Assembly: GCA_023159155.1 (NCBI GenBank) | Contig: JAJNNX010000037.1 | Coordinates: 62,001 to 126,000, forward strand | Direction: 5' to 3' | Length of the DNA: 64,000 nucleotides | From: Ustulina deusta | Taxonomy: Eukaryota > Ascomycota > Sordariomycetes > Xylariales > Xylariaceae | Shown here: positions 1 through 10,888 of the stretch, one piece after another | Position numbering within the stretch: position 1 is the stretch's first letter | Layout: each line of letters starts with the position of its first letter | Translations under genes and position numbers: made by a program | Notes under the pieces: generated by a model | What the model was told of the DNA's origin: nothing | The model's input: only the letters and a program-made list of their open reading frames with translations | Databases searched by the model: none

Positions 1-1200
1 TTTCTTTTAATTTTTTAAATAAAAAACTAATATATTTTATAACATATATGTAATTTTTTATTTATTTTTTAAACTTAAAATATTTAACTAAAAAATCAAA
101 CATAATAATACTTTAAAAAATAATTATTTTAAAATTATTACTTATTTTAATAACTATTATATTTTTTAAATATTAAATAATAAAATAAGTTATTTAAAAT
201 AAATTTTAATAAAATATTATTTAATAAAGTTAGACTTAATATAAAATTATTAAAGTTAGAATTAAATAATATTTTAATTATTTTAAGTATAAGTTGCCCT
301 AAAATAAAAATATTAAATATATTAGATTTAGATTCTAATATAAATAATTAAATAATAACTTTAAGTTTAAATAGGTTTATTTTATTAATATTTTCTAATA
401 TAAATATAAAAAAAACTTTATGTAATAAAAACAATAATAAAAGATTTAAAAATATAATTAATAAAAAAGAAATTTTTAGCTAATAATTATAATTTAAAAA
501 GTTTTTATAAAAAAAGTATATTTTTTATTTATTTTTAAGTTTTTATATAAAATATAAAAAGTTTTTTTTATTAAAAAATTAATAATAAATTAATAAAATA
601 AATAATTAAGTTTTAAAATTATATCTTATAGTAATTTTTTTAAATATTTATAAACAAGCTTAGTTTAGAACTTAAATAACTTTTTAACTTAGTTCCAAAT
701 ATCTAAAGTATTATTTATTGTTTTTTTAGCCTAATTTTAGCTAAATTTCTAGTTATTAAAAAAATATCAGCTTATCTAGTATTCTAAGTAATTTATGCTT
801 TCGTATAACAAACACTAAAATAAATCAATTTTTGTTTTTTATTAATAATAATAATAATAATAATTATTAAAAATATAAATATAATAAAAATTATTTATTA
901 GATTTAATAAATATAATATATTTTGTTAGTTATATAATTAATATATTAAAGCATTTATAGTAACGTAGGTAGCTATTATTAAAGTATAGTATTTCTACTA
1001 AGGTATTATTTTTAGTATTACTATTAGTTTTTAGCTTAATAGAAATAGTAGTAGCTATGTTTAAATACTATAAAATAATTTAAATAATAATAAATAAAAT
1101 AATTTATAAATATTATAGGTTATAAGCTTCCGGGCTTATAACCAGTTAAAAATAAATATATACAATAGGTATATAGTATTATATTATATATTAAAAAATA
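1..1200. repeat. Extremely AT-rich island, probably RIP-degraded repeat
   Basis: The first ~1.2 kb is almost entirely A and T, with very few C or G and many TpA steps, no long reading frame, and a (TAA)n microsatellite near 844-868. Base composition changes abruptly to normal at about 1,200. In filamentous ascomycetes such islands usually come from repeat-induced point mutation of transposon copies (known biology). No transposon protein can be read through the mutations, so the source element is not identified. A centromeric or subtelomeric AT block is the alternative; no telomere repeat is seen. Confidence 0.75.
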
Positions 1201-1203
1201 AGT

Positions 1204-1697
1204 CTAGGTACAGTTAGATAAGGTAGTACTTCTACAATATATAATGGATGCGTGTGGGGCGTAATACCTAGCTATCTTCTTTACCTGCCTCCCGATTTCT
1301 ATAAACCACAAGACTATTTTGTGGCTCTCGTTTCTTAAGCTCCGAAGTGCTTTATCGAGATTAGGCCGAACATAAAGCCTTTGCCCTTTATGGAAGTCTG
1401 GAACGATCCTATGCAATGCCAAAATATCCGATACCTCAGGTTTACCAGATTTTTTTCCCGGGGAGGTATACGGGCTTCATGGTTGCCCAGGGTCTCTCTG
1501 CCCCTGGTCTGACGAATAGCGTTGTATATCGGGCACGATCTGAATGAGGGTATGTATAGATCATTTACAAGGGCCCAAATGCGCTCATCGATATCCTTGT
1601 ACACTAAATGAGGCAGGGAAGGTTTGAAATATCTCAAGTTAAATATTGAAACGGCCAACTTAATCACATTCAGGGAGAGGCCCCTTGTTTCTTGCAT
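1204..1697 (-). pseudogene. Frameshifted coding relic beside the AT island
   Basis: Two overlapping minus-strand frames (1335-1697 and 1204-1422) read as one protein-like sequence if a frame change near 1,410-1,430 is allowed. The first carries segments such as DIDERIWALVNDLYIPSF, the second KIARYYAPHASI. Composition is normal, unlike the AT block it abuts. I do not recognise the family. It looks like the broken end of a gene whose remainder was lost in, or cut by, the AT-rich island. It could also be a chance pair of open frames. Confidence 0.35.
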
Positions 1698-3405
1698 GAA
1701 GAGATAGGCTATATCCTACAAATTCACATGACTTTCTATAATTAAAATTACAGGGGTCTTTTATCGGAATAGGAAGGGATTTAATTCAACGATTGATTAA
1801 AAAGGGAATAAAGATCTAGCTAGTTATTAGATACAGAAGTTAGTAGACTCATATAAATAGCCACTTAGCTGCAAAGTGGCTAGCTAGCTACCTCTTGCAG
1901 CCACACTACTTATACCACTTCACTTTAGTATTAGGCAAGAATTAGACGAGGAGTTAATAAGGGCTACTTGATCTAAGTTAAAGCATGGCATATTTAAAAT
2001 TGGTTTGTGGCTAGGTGGTGTTTATTACAAACAACAATGTTTTATGTATTGCTTTGTTAGTTGTACTTATAATGCGTCATTCCTCTATTCTCATCTACGA
2101 AATTGCTGGGATTAGGGACAGGTACAATTCCAGCCAGGGAGGACTATTACCTTTGCCCCCAATTACCGAGGCCGACGGTACTATGAGGAAGGTTGATGTG
2201 CCATCCAAGAAGTCTGTGGGACACATTGAAAGGATCGAAAGTGTGTAGCGTCGTCGCCTCTACCGGTTGAAAGTGTTGGAGACGTATCACACGCGCAAGC
2301 ATCGAGAGTTTGCCATTTACCGGAATATTTATTTGTAAAGGCTGAGAGTCTGGGAAGCTCCCCTCCCCCTTTCTTTTTCTTATGTTATTTTTTATTTGAT
2401 TTTTGGGTTTCCTAGGTTCTTATTCCTTTTTACAAATGGTTTGTTCGGGGAAGGTGGGGCGATTCCCGTTAAACTATTCTCTCATTATCGTTGAATCCAT
2501 TGTGATGAGCCTCCACACGGATCATTCTGTAGGCAAACAGAAAAAATGTCTCACGTGACTGTTTTCGCTCGCGTCTCCTCCTTGAGGTATTTAGGATTTC
2601 TGTATTTTTCATTTTCTGGTTCATCCACTATTATATTTATTTGGAAGGTTAGAAGTGGGAGACAAGATGCGGGACATATAATCAAAAGCTGTACCGCACT
2701 AAGCAAGGCTAACTAGAGGACAATATAAGGTATTTCGTACATATGTAGCTTTCCTGTGGATATGTAACAAGTAGCAGCTCTTGAAAGAGACTCGGGATTT
2801 TTACCCTGTGTTATCAATTGAATCAACAGCCAGGGTGGGCATGTAGTCGGTTTTTGTCATTACGGCGCCGGGTCGAGAAACATCTTGCATAGTGGGCAAT
2901 GCTTCCTTGTTCATTGATACCGTTATAGAGTTCCAGGACCGAAGAAGTAACCCGTTTAAACTTTGATTTGGCGTTGGCTGCCCCCGCATGAGCTATTCAT
3001 TATCTAGGAGATTCAAGTGAAGAGGGTAATGTCGAGATATGTACAACCCCAAAGAAAATTACGATAACCCGACATCTGACCAACAGTATCCACGTTGAAT
3101 GCTGAGCAATCGTTGCCCGAGCCACCTCCATCAATGCGAGGTAATGGGCATATAAACAACGTGTTCTAAATGATCTACGTGAGTGCCCAAGAAGCTAGTA
3201 CGGCTACGCCATCAAGCTCACGCATGGCTATTTCACTCTGTTACTCAGCCGACTTAGAGCCCAATTGGGTACCCCTGGACTAAGTTCAAGGGTACGAGGA
3301 ATGAGCAAGTAGGGGATGTCTAGTACCCAGACTATGAATTTCTATACCTGGATATCACATAACTATATACAGCAGAAGATTTAAGAGTGACATGAGGTTT
3401 TGGGC
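1698..3405. other. Intergenic, with a possible short coding relic
   Basis: No intact gene is supported. A plus-strand open stretch at 2015-2248 continues in the same frame after one stop to about 2338 with a basic, helix-like composition, so it may be the end of a decayed gene. No family is recognised. The rest (2340-3405) shows no convincing coding frame. It lies downstream of the chitinase, whose terminator should fall just left of 3406. Confidence 0.4.
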
Positions 3406-4443
3406 CTAGGGGATTCGCCCCACCAAATTGTCTCCAAAAGTCCAGTTTTTCGACCCGTCCCAGTTGATTGACCACGTCATCAAGCCTTTGAGCTGCCCAC
3501 TATAGTGATCCCAAGCCTGGCCAACCAAGTCAGGAGTCATATAACCACCGCCAGCCCCTGACTGTGCGGGTAGACCAGGGACTTGCATGTCATAAGGCAG
3601 CTTGATGGTGGTGCCCTGGACGACTAGGCCCTTGTTCAAACAATCAGTTTGAGCGATGAAACCTTCGACAGTGCCGGCTGCATACGAATCGCCTGAGCAG
3701 CCGTACATTTCGCCGTTGTAATATTGCATGTTTAACCACCACAAACGGCCGTTGTCGACGTACTTCTTAATAATAGGCAGATAGGATCCCCAGATAGATC
3801 CGTATGTCACAGAACCACCTGTGACGTACGCCGTCTCGGGCGCCATTGTCAGCCCAAAGTTGTCAGGCATCTCTGCAAGAACGCCATCGATAATGCGGAT
3901 AAGGTTTGCCTGTGTCGTAGACAGCGTATTGATGTCACCGCTTCCGATCAAGCCAGCTTCGATGTCGATGTCAAGACCATCAAAGTTATACTGTTTCAGG
4001 ATCGGCACTATGGTTGAGATGAACTTGTCGGCAACACCACTTGACGTGAGGTCTATGGCGGCTGTGGCACCTCCGATGGACAGCAGAATCGTGGCACCAG
4101 CCGCTTTAGCCTCGCAAATCTCGGCGGGAGTCGGAACTATAACACCCGTGTCTATGCCGTCCGCCCATAGTGCCGTACCGTCTGGCAAGATGACGGGAAA
4201 GGCGGCCTGTATGACGTTGTATCCATGCTCTTGAATTTCAGGGTTGTTGATCGGCGTCCAGCCGAACCCAGGGTGTACTCCATTGGAGGCTCCGTCCCAG
4301 TTCTCCCAATACCCTTGAAGAACTTTGCCCGCTGGCTTACCCTTAGTATCGCATGTGTCCTGCGCCAATGCCGGCACGGCGCCGAATAGTGTCGACACTA
4401 CAGCTGGCAGCAGGACAAGACCGGCATCGAGAAGGCGTGTCAT
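3406..4443 (-). CDS. chit36: Secreted GH18 endochitinase, Chit36/Chi18-15 type
   Basis: Intronless gene for a 345-aa secreted chitinase that cleaves beta-1,4-N-acetylglucosamine chains. Residues 1-27 are a signal peptide ending in the cleavage-like PALA|Q. The (beta/alpha)8 fold shows SIGG at ~122-125 and the GH18 catalytic motif DGLDIDIE at 155-162, Glu162 being the acid/base. The C-terminal MTWSINWDGS segment closes the barrel. The longer open frame starts at 4566, but the Met at 4443 is followed directly by the signal peptide, so I use it. The sequence closely resembles the 36-kDa chitinase of Trichoderma and related enzymes of insect-pathogenic Hypocreales, a class described as bacterial-like (established knowledge, from memory). 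There is no separate chitin-binding domain. It is the only intact gene in the left accessory region. Confidence 0.95.
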   Translation of the reverse strand: MTRLLDAGLVLLPAVVSTLFGAVPALAQDTCDTKGKPAGKVLQGYWENWDGASNGVHPGFGWTPINNPEIQEHGYNVIQAAFPVILPDGTALWADGIDTGVIVPTPAEICEAKAAGATILLSIGGATAAIDLTSSGVADKFISTIVPILKQYNFDGLDIDIEAGLIGSGDINTLSTTQANLIRIIDGVLAEMPDNFGLTMAPETAYVTGGSVTYGSIWGSYLPIIKKYVDNGRLWWLNMQYYNGEMYGCSGDSYAAGTVEGFIAQTDCLNKGLVVQGTTIKLPYDMQVPGLPAQSGAGGGYMTPDLVGQAWDHYSGQLKGLMTWSINWDGSKNWTFGDNLVGRIP

Positions 4444-7400
4444 TGTTGAAGAAGAAAAACGGTTGAGAAGGGCTTGGGTGAATTGCCGATATGACCAGAC
4501 TGATATCGGGCCCCTGGAAACTGCATGCTTGTAGACGGGCGTAAAGCATGTACTTATAGGTTGCACGGCTTATGCCACCTTGTCCAGTGTCTCACTCATG
4601 GGATTATTCAGTTGTTAGGTGGTATGCGACTTATTTGGCAGGTGGTTGCTCACATGGTGTTGTCAATCAAGTGTGTAAGTGTGGCCGACATGCCATAAGT
4701 TGGCGGCGCTCAACGAAAGTGCAACGTAGCACTGTGTTTGGAACCTTTTGGCAGAAATAGCCCAACGGAGCTTCATCCCCATGACTGAACAAGGTCGTAT
4801 CAATCCATCGCAGTGGGAGAGGCACGGGTCCCGCACAAGATAGTCAGCGACATGTTTTAATGAGAGGTTATGGGAATATGCTAGTAGCAGTATTCAAGAA
4901 TAGGAGTCGTTGCGTACACCACATCGCCTGGTAAGGCATGTGACATTGGTGCGAAACATCTCTATTGATTAGCAAGTATCTACTACCTACCTTCTATAGG
5001 TAGTCGATCCCAACCCCGGTCAGCCCCCTGGCCCAAGTAGGCAGTTGATATTGGGTTAGCGGGTGTAAACTGTGATTGCCAAGACTGATCTGCAAGATTG
5101 GCAATGCTGTGTTTTGGCGGGAGTGTTATTCATTGTTTCAGTGTCCCAGCCTTTAAACCATGCCACACTGTTTCTCATGGCCAAGGACAACCCCGATTTC
5201 AAACCCGACGAGGGCCAAACCATGAAAACAATCATTCCTATTACTAAAATAGGCGTACTATTTGGTACACTTTTGAGCACTTTTGAGCACTAGATAATAA
5301 TTCGCGGAGCGAAAAGCTTGTACATTCTGGTCTACCTACCATCTCATCGCAAGATTGCGATAAAGCTGCAAGCTCCAACGCCCGAAGGATACCGTAATTA
5401 TTGGCGGGACGAAGCCTACTCCGAGTCTTCTCCGCCACAGATCTCACCAAGCGATAACCAGCATGGTTCGGATAGTCAAAGTAGTATCAATTGCAACACA
5501 AGATCACAATCTTTCGTGGACTGTTAAGCAATCCAATTGTCGAGAAAGGCTCATATAGTGGGAACAAATGTGCGCCAACAAAGATATGGCAAGAAGTGTT
5601 TTAGCTGGGAGTTCCTAAGCAGTGTGAAAGAGGAAGTTGCTCGGCATGGCTTCCGACGCCAGACGCGGCCTTTTTTTTTCGATGCTTCAAGGAGTGAGGT
5701 TCTCCAACTACGGTTCATGCTCCCGTGACCCAGTCTCTCCAGAAAGTGTGTCAACTTGGCCCTTCTACAGCACACTTCAGGGCACTCGGTTGCGGTTGAT
5801 GGTACGTATATTGGGGGAGCGTGAGCGTTGTTCGGCGCTTCTACGATGCGAAGGTGTAGCTTAGGTACACTGTAGACGCGCCTAAAACTACCCAAACTAA
5901 AAACAACAACTAAAACAAACAAACAAAAACAATTATCTAATAGTGAAAGGGATAGTGGGCGGGTCGAAAGCGTGATGAAGATGTATCGCGAGTGCACCGA
6001 AAAGTGTGACGTAGAAAGTGAGTTGTGTGGTAGGTCCACCTTCAGGTCTATAGAACCACCTATCCAAGGAATTCTAGAGGGAGATGTTAGTATTCATGTA
6101 GATGACTCCATTTCCGAGGAGAGCACAGTGCATCGCTGAGAGAGGAAGTTCAACTCATCGAGGCGCCTTAATTACATTGAGAGACAAGGTTCGGTTATAT
6201 GTTGCAAACTGAGCTGATAGAGTGGCATAATCGATATAATTAGGCCACATGGGGTGTAGCGCGAGGTTGCCATGTCCATCCCTCGAGATGGAGAAATGGA
6301 TTGAGGAGCATTTAAAAATAAGTGAGGTCCTAGAGCCACCTGGAGGCAAACAGTCGACGGACTAACAAAGCTCAATGATACCTACATGGAGGCTCGAGGT
6401 GGTATCCAGAAAACCAGTACAGGAACCAACTCTACGGTGTCAGAGGAGAGAAAGGCGTCGCGACTTGGTGGACGACGAAGCAAGTTTCATTCCCCTAATG
6501 CACCCATACCGTGACCTAGACCGAAGACGCCAGGAACCTGCATGTGAGTATGCGGGAGTGGCACGATGAAGAGGAACGACGAAGTCTCTATACGCCTATC
6601 GAGGACGAGTCAAGAGCCGATAGCTACCCAACACTGGCTCGCGCTACTCGGTATTGCCACTGAAAAGCAGAGGTGGTTTCCAGCTTAGTCGCACACATTG
6701 TAGCTTACTTCCATGAGGGCGTCATTCTATTCTTAGTAACGGCCATAAGAACTTGAATGCTGATAGAGCTGTTGCAGGTGACGAGCATGGAGTCGCACGG
6801 AAATTTGAGGGAAAGGCACCATTTTAGCAGGGAGGTTTACTCAAGTTCATTAACAGCACATCCACAAGTAAAACAAGCAGAACTGGCTTTACGAGAATAG
6901 CAAGAACACTGCAGTGAGCGATCAGGACCACGTTCAACATCCTGTCTAACTAATAACAAGGGGGTGGCTGGAATAGTCACACGCAAGACTAGTCACGATA
7001 CTACAAGACTGGGGGTTGCCAGTTCAACATGACGTCATGCTTCAATGGTCATTTGCTTCATAGAGGAGATGATGCTTGCTTACCTGCTATTCTGTATAGA
7101 GTGGAACATGACATAGCGGAGCCTAGCTCGATCAACGTCAATATTGAATTGGGCCAGATAAAGGAGTTACAACATGTTTCCGTACCATATGGAATGATGA
7201 TAGCGAGTGAGGGTAAGGAGTGACTGCGCCACACTAATATCTAAGTACCAGCCACGCTTAAAACTAAACCCCAGCACTCACACAACCAATTACCAGGTTC
7301 CAATGATGCACATCATTAACAAAAAAACATGTCACATTAAAAGCTCTTCTCTTCTTTTTCCCCCGCTAGTTATTTCATTGCCGCAGAAAATCACTGCCTA

Positions 7401-8781
7401 GAAGTCATTAACAACACAATCCGCAACAGTAATTGTTCTTTCCAGGCTGCACTGTTAGAGACCCAACCATAACTATGTTCTGATAATATTGACTGATGTC
7501 AACATGCATTGCAAACGCAGCGATAAATAGTCAAGTGTTAAGCAATGCGTGTCGTTTTGTTTTCCCCGAAATCAAGGGGTCCCAAAATGACGGACTGTAG
7601 TCTTATCTACTGCTTTCTTTGATATGCTTGTCAAGGGCCACTCAGCGTGACCGGAAGTGCGAAACAATAGATATTACATCGGTTCATACTGGCATCCCAG
7701 CAAGGAGCGCATTGGTACAATAACTGCAAGGGCCCCATTGGATGAAGGAGACCCTGCACTTTTCGATGCCTCGGTGGGTATTTATACTTGTTTTTAACAA
7801 GGTACCTCAACTGAAACTTCGAACAGTTCTGTACGTAAACCTCGAAATTCATCACTACCCACTCGACTAAGAATCTTACTTTCGATAACGGCTGCTGAAG
7901 CGGCAACCCTGGATCCACAATTGAGAATGCTAATGGAGGTGACTTTTGAATGTCTAGAAAAGGGTATTTGCTAGCTTCAAACCTGTTGAAAATTAAAGTT
8001 GACAATTGCCAGCGGGAATGCCGATAGAACGATTGGTGAGGAACGATGCTTCTATTTTTATGGCATCCCCTAGTAAAGGTACGCCTCTATCCTTGGTGAA
8101 AACTGTTTGTAAATATGACTCATCTGTTGATCTCTGGCTTTACGATGGATTGCCGTTACCCTTAGTCCACTGAAGGAGAGGAATCGAACTGACTGGATGC
8201 AGAGTATCCGTGTATGATGTTTGACGGCCTTTCTAAAGACACTTCATTCTATGCTTGCATTTCTAGCTGAAAATCAATAATAATTAAAGATGGTCTACCA
8301 CTACACGCCGCTATTTGCAGTAGAACTACAATGCTGGCCAACAGGCTCTCACACGTTTATGGTTTCAGACAGCCTTCTATCGCGCTTGATACCGCATGCT
8401 CAGGGGCATTGTCGCTACGTGAGGGGCTCGCTTTCCGCATTAGACGTGGTTCAACGAGTTGATATGTACGACACGATAACGAAATAGATGCGGAGGGTTT
8501 TGCGGAATGTCGAAGCATGAGAGAGGAATATTTGAAAAACTTCTTCATTGGAAAGAAATCTATCAAGCCAGACCATTTCTACGATGCGTGGAGAGCTTGT
8601 GGTGTAGAATGGGGTAAGATAAGCCGATGTCGAACCTGAGCTCTTATGAGATGCTAAAGTTGCTATAAGATAGGTCCCAAATTTCAAGGCCACAGCAGCT
8701 TTATGGGGTTAACAGCCATGAGCGACAAATCCTGGAGTTGACCGAAAATAGCGGTGAAAGGAGTCAATTTCATTCGAATAG
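4444..8781. other. Long gene-poor stretch
   Basis: About 4.3 kb with many short frames on both strands but none with recognisable protein features or consistent splice signals. The first few hundred bases should contain the chitinase promoter. A short tandem duplication (cttttgagca twice) lies near 5,272-5,291. An A-rich tract with AAAC-like units lies at ~5,893-5,935. The composition is normal, unlike the AT island. It is best read as decayed accessory DNA; I see no RNA gene in it. Confidence 0.5.
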
Positions 8782-10852
8782 GTGCTCTTGGGTGGTGAGA
8801 TGAAGCCCGAGAAACAGCCATGGGAGATCAGGAAGATATGTTCTCAACTATTATGGAAGGAAGACTTGTCCCAAGTGTCTCAGAGCGAGACCGAGAGCGA
8901 GACCGAGAGCGATTTCCTTTCACAACTCAGTAAAACCTCACCGGACGGTCGGTTACTGTGTGCAGTGGGTGAATCTCTCTTCGACATCCTTGATAGCAGC
9001 ATCGCCGCGCACTTTGCGGCGGGGAAGGGCAATGTCTTCATCAATTACCGCTTTGATATTCTTTGATGAAAACAAAATCTACAGCTCTAGCGCCTCTTGA
9101 CACTAAAGCAGTATTTCAGCATTCTTGGCATTAGTTACTGCAACAACATGATTGCTAAATGGTTGGACCTGGGCGGCCACAGGCAGCCCAACCAGCGAAT
9201 CCTTGTGGTTAACCCTGCAACTTCGTCTCTCACCCTGCAAGCTTTCGGGGCTCTAAGAGATCAGAATGGCACAACGCACATAATGCCGCAGGGGGTGAGT
9301 AACATCGCTATTGTCTTCGTCGCTCTTATAATTTTGTCTTTCGATTTTATAAAACTCTGAAAAGTGATATTGGTTTCGTAGCGAGACTAACTAGAATTAT
9401 AGGTCTCGTCCAAGCTGCAATTCAGTTGGCTAAGCATATCGGCGCTGAGATATTTGCGACAATTAGCTTAATGGCCAAGGGGCCGCTACTCACGGACGAA
9501 TATAAAAATCCCCCCAGACCGTATATTTAACTCGCGAGAACTGTCGTTCGCCAAAGGCATCATGCGCATGACTAATGGCAAAGGTGTTGACGTCGTACTA
9601 AACTCCTTATCTGGCGAAGCACTAGGGAGGACATGGGAGCGCACATCTATGTTCGGCCGCTTCGTAGAAGTTGAAATGAGATATATTTTCAGTAATGCCG
9701 GCTTAGAGGTGGGTACCTTCTATCGAAACGTAATATTCACTAGCGTGAACATGGAGGTTAGTAACAACTCTTGTAGTCTTTCCATATACTGATAGCAATG
9801 TAGCACTGCTCCGTCATAACCGCATTCTAATGGCCCGAGTCTTACATCAAAGCTTCAACCTCATACGAGAGGGAAGCGTCGGCCAAATCAAACCGACAAC
9901 AGTGTACAGAGACTCAGAGATGGAAAAAGCCTTCAGAATGATGCAACAGGATGAGCATATAGGCAAGATTGTCTCGAGTGTCCATCCAGAAGACCTAGTT
10001 CCTGTCATACCCCGTAGGCTAAACTCTGTACGTCTTAGCGGAAATGCGACGTATGTCATCGTCGGTGGGCTAGGAGGTATTGATCGCTCCCTAATGCATT
10101 TTCTCGCCAAACATGGTGCCAAGCACACCGCCTTTTTCTCGAGGTCAGGAACTGCCAAACCGGAGGCGAAGACCACGATAGAAGAACTCAAGAATGTTGA
10201 CGTTCACGCTACCTCGTAGAAATCCGACGTGTTCCAATAGCTTTCCAGGCCACAATGGTACGCATGTCAGCCGGAAAGCCGCGCGTTAAGGGGCGCCATC
10301 CATTCTACGATGGTGCTGAATGACATACTTTTCGAGGCCATGACCTATGAGCAGTGGATTGAGACAACGCGTGTAAAGATTCAAGGCGCATGGAACATGC
10401 ATAAACTGATGCCGAAAGACCTCGATTTCTTCACCATGCTGTCTTCAGCCTCTGACTACATGGGAAGCAGCACCCTAAGCAACTACGCCTCAGGAAATAC
10501 CTACCTTGATGGTTTAGCGCAGCGCCGTCGATTTCAAGGTCTTGCCGCTTGCGCCCTAGGCTTGGGTTTTATAACAGACATCGGCTGGGCTGCGGAGAAC
10601 GTCACTGTTTCAGACGAATACCGGGTCGATTGGGACCTTATATTTATCCGATCTCGCGAAGTCTTCTCGACGTACGCGAGTTCGCTGGTAGCCGCAACGT
10701 CGCTCGCACAAGCCACGGACATCATTGAGAGTGCACTTGGAGCTAAACTCGCTATGTCTATGTCTATGTCCCCTGAGGACATTCACACATCAAAACCACT
10801 CAACGACCAGAACAGGGTCGACCTAGAGGTTAAGCTACCGGTAGTCGAGTAG
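8782..10852 (+). pseudogene. Relic of a highly reducing polyketide synthase (MT-ER-KR-ACP fragments)
   Basis: The order of recognisable pieces matches the C-terminal half of a fungal HR-PKS. They are the linker before the C-methyltransferase (8782-9060), a methyltransferase SAM-motif region (~9150-9300), enoyl reductase (~9400-9750 and 9810-9990, with NGKGVDVVLNSLSGEAL), ketoreductase (nucleotide-binding YVIVGGLGG near 10,050; catalytic-loop SNYASGNTYLDGLAQ near 10,475) and the first residues of an acyl carrier protein. Stops and frame changes separate the pieces (around 9062, 9360, 9510 and 10,219). Most of the methyltransferase is deleted, no KS, AT or DH domain is present, and the ACP ends before its phosphopantetheine serine. 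A former intron probably lies at ~9755-9812. It cannot make a working synthase. A 58-bp element interrupts it at 9064-9121. Confidence 0.85.
9064..9121 (+). mobile_element. 58-bp TG...CA mini-element, copy 1, with TTCTT target duplication
   Basis: This stretch is identical over all 58 bases to 53692-53749. It starts TGATGAAA and ends TTTCAGCA; the ends are inverted repeats matching at 7 of 8 positions. It is bounded on each side by TTCTT (9059-9063 and 9122-9126), a 5-bp direct repeat of the kind left by transposition. It sits between the linker and methyltransferase parts of the PKS relic, where the family would have continuous coding sequence. TG...CA ends plus a 5-bp duplication resemble LTR-integrase insertions, but 58 bp would be extraordinarily short for a solo LTR; a minimal MITE is the alternative. 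Confidence 0.75.
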
Positions 10853-10860
10853 AGATAGCG

Positions 10861-10888
10861 CCCCCCCCCCCCCCCCCCCCCCCCCCCC
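10861..10888 (+). repeat. 28-nt poly(C) tract
   Basis: An uninterrupted run of 28 C residues begins nine bases after the last stop codon of the PKS relic. Such a run is rare in fungal DNA. It could be a biological breakpoint scar, G-quadruplex-forming on the other strand, or an assembly artefact at a junction between contigs. Confidence 0.9.

Noticed and set aside
5551..6039. 162-codon minus-strand frame in the gene-poor stretch
   Set aside because: Its composition reflects A-rich and simple-sequence DNA; no domain or homologous pattern is recognised.
8161..8235. Possible minus-strand tRNA because of a GTTCGATTCC-like B box near 8178
   Set aside because: The bases around it do not form a T-arm stem, and no matching acceptor or anticodon arm is visible.
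8884..8909. Tandem GAGACCGAGAGC units as a possible CRISPR-like or minisatellite array
   Set aside because: Only two short units inside the PKS relic; CRISPR arrays are not expected in a fungal nucleus and no spacers are present.
9064..9121. Box C/D snoRNA copied as a retrogene, because the repeat begins TGATGA
   Set aside because: There is no CTGA box D near the 3' end and no terminal stem. TG...CA ends with 5-bp duplications are better explained as a mobile element.
9064..9121. Segmental duplication between the PKS relic and the 53.7-kb region
   Set aside because: Homology stops exactly at the 58-bp ends on both sides, and each copy has its own flanking direct repeat.
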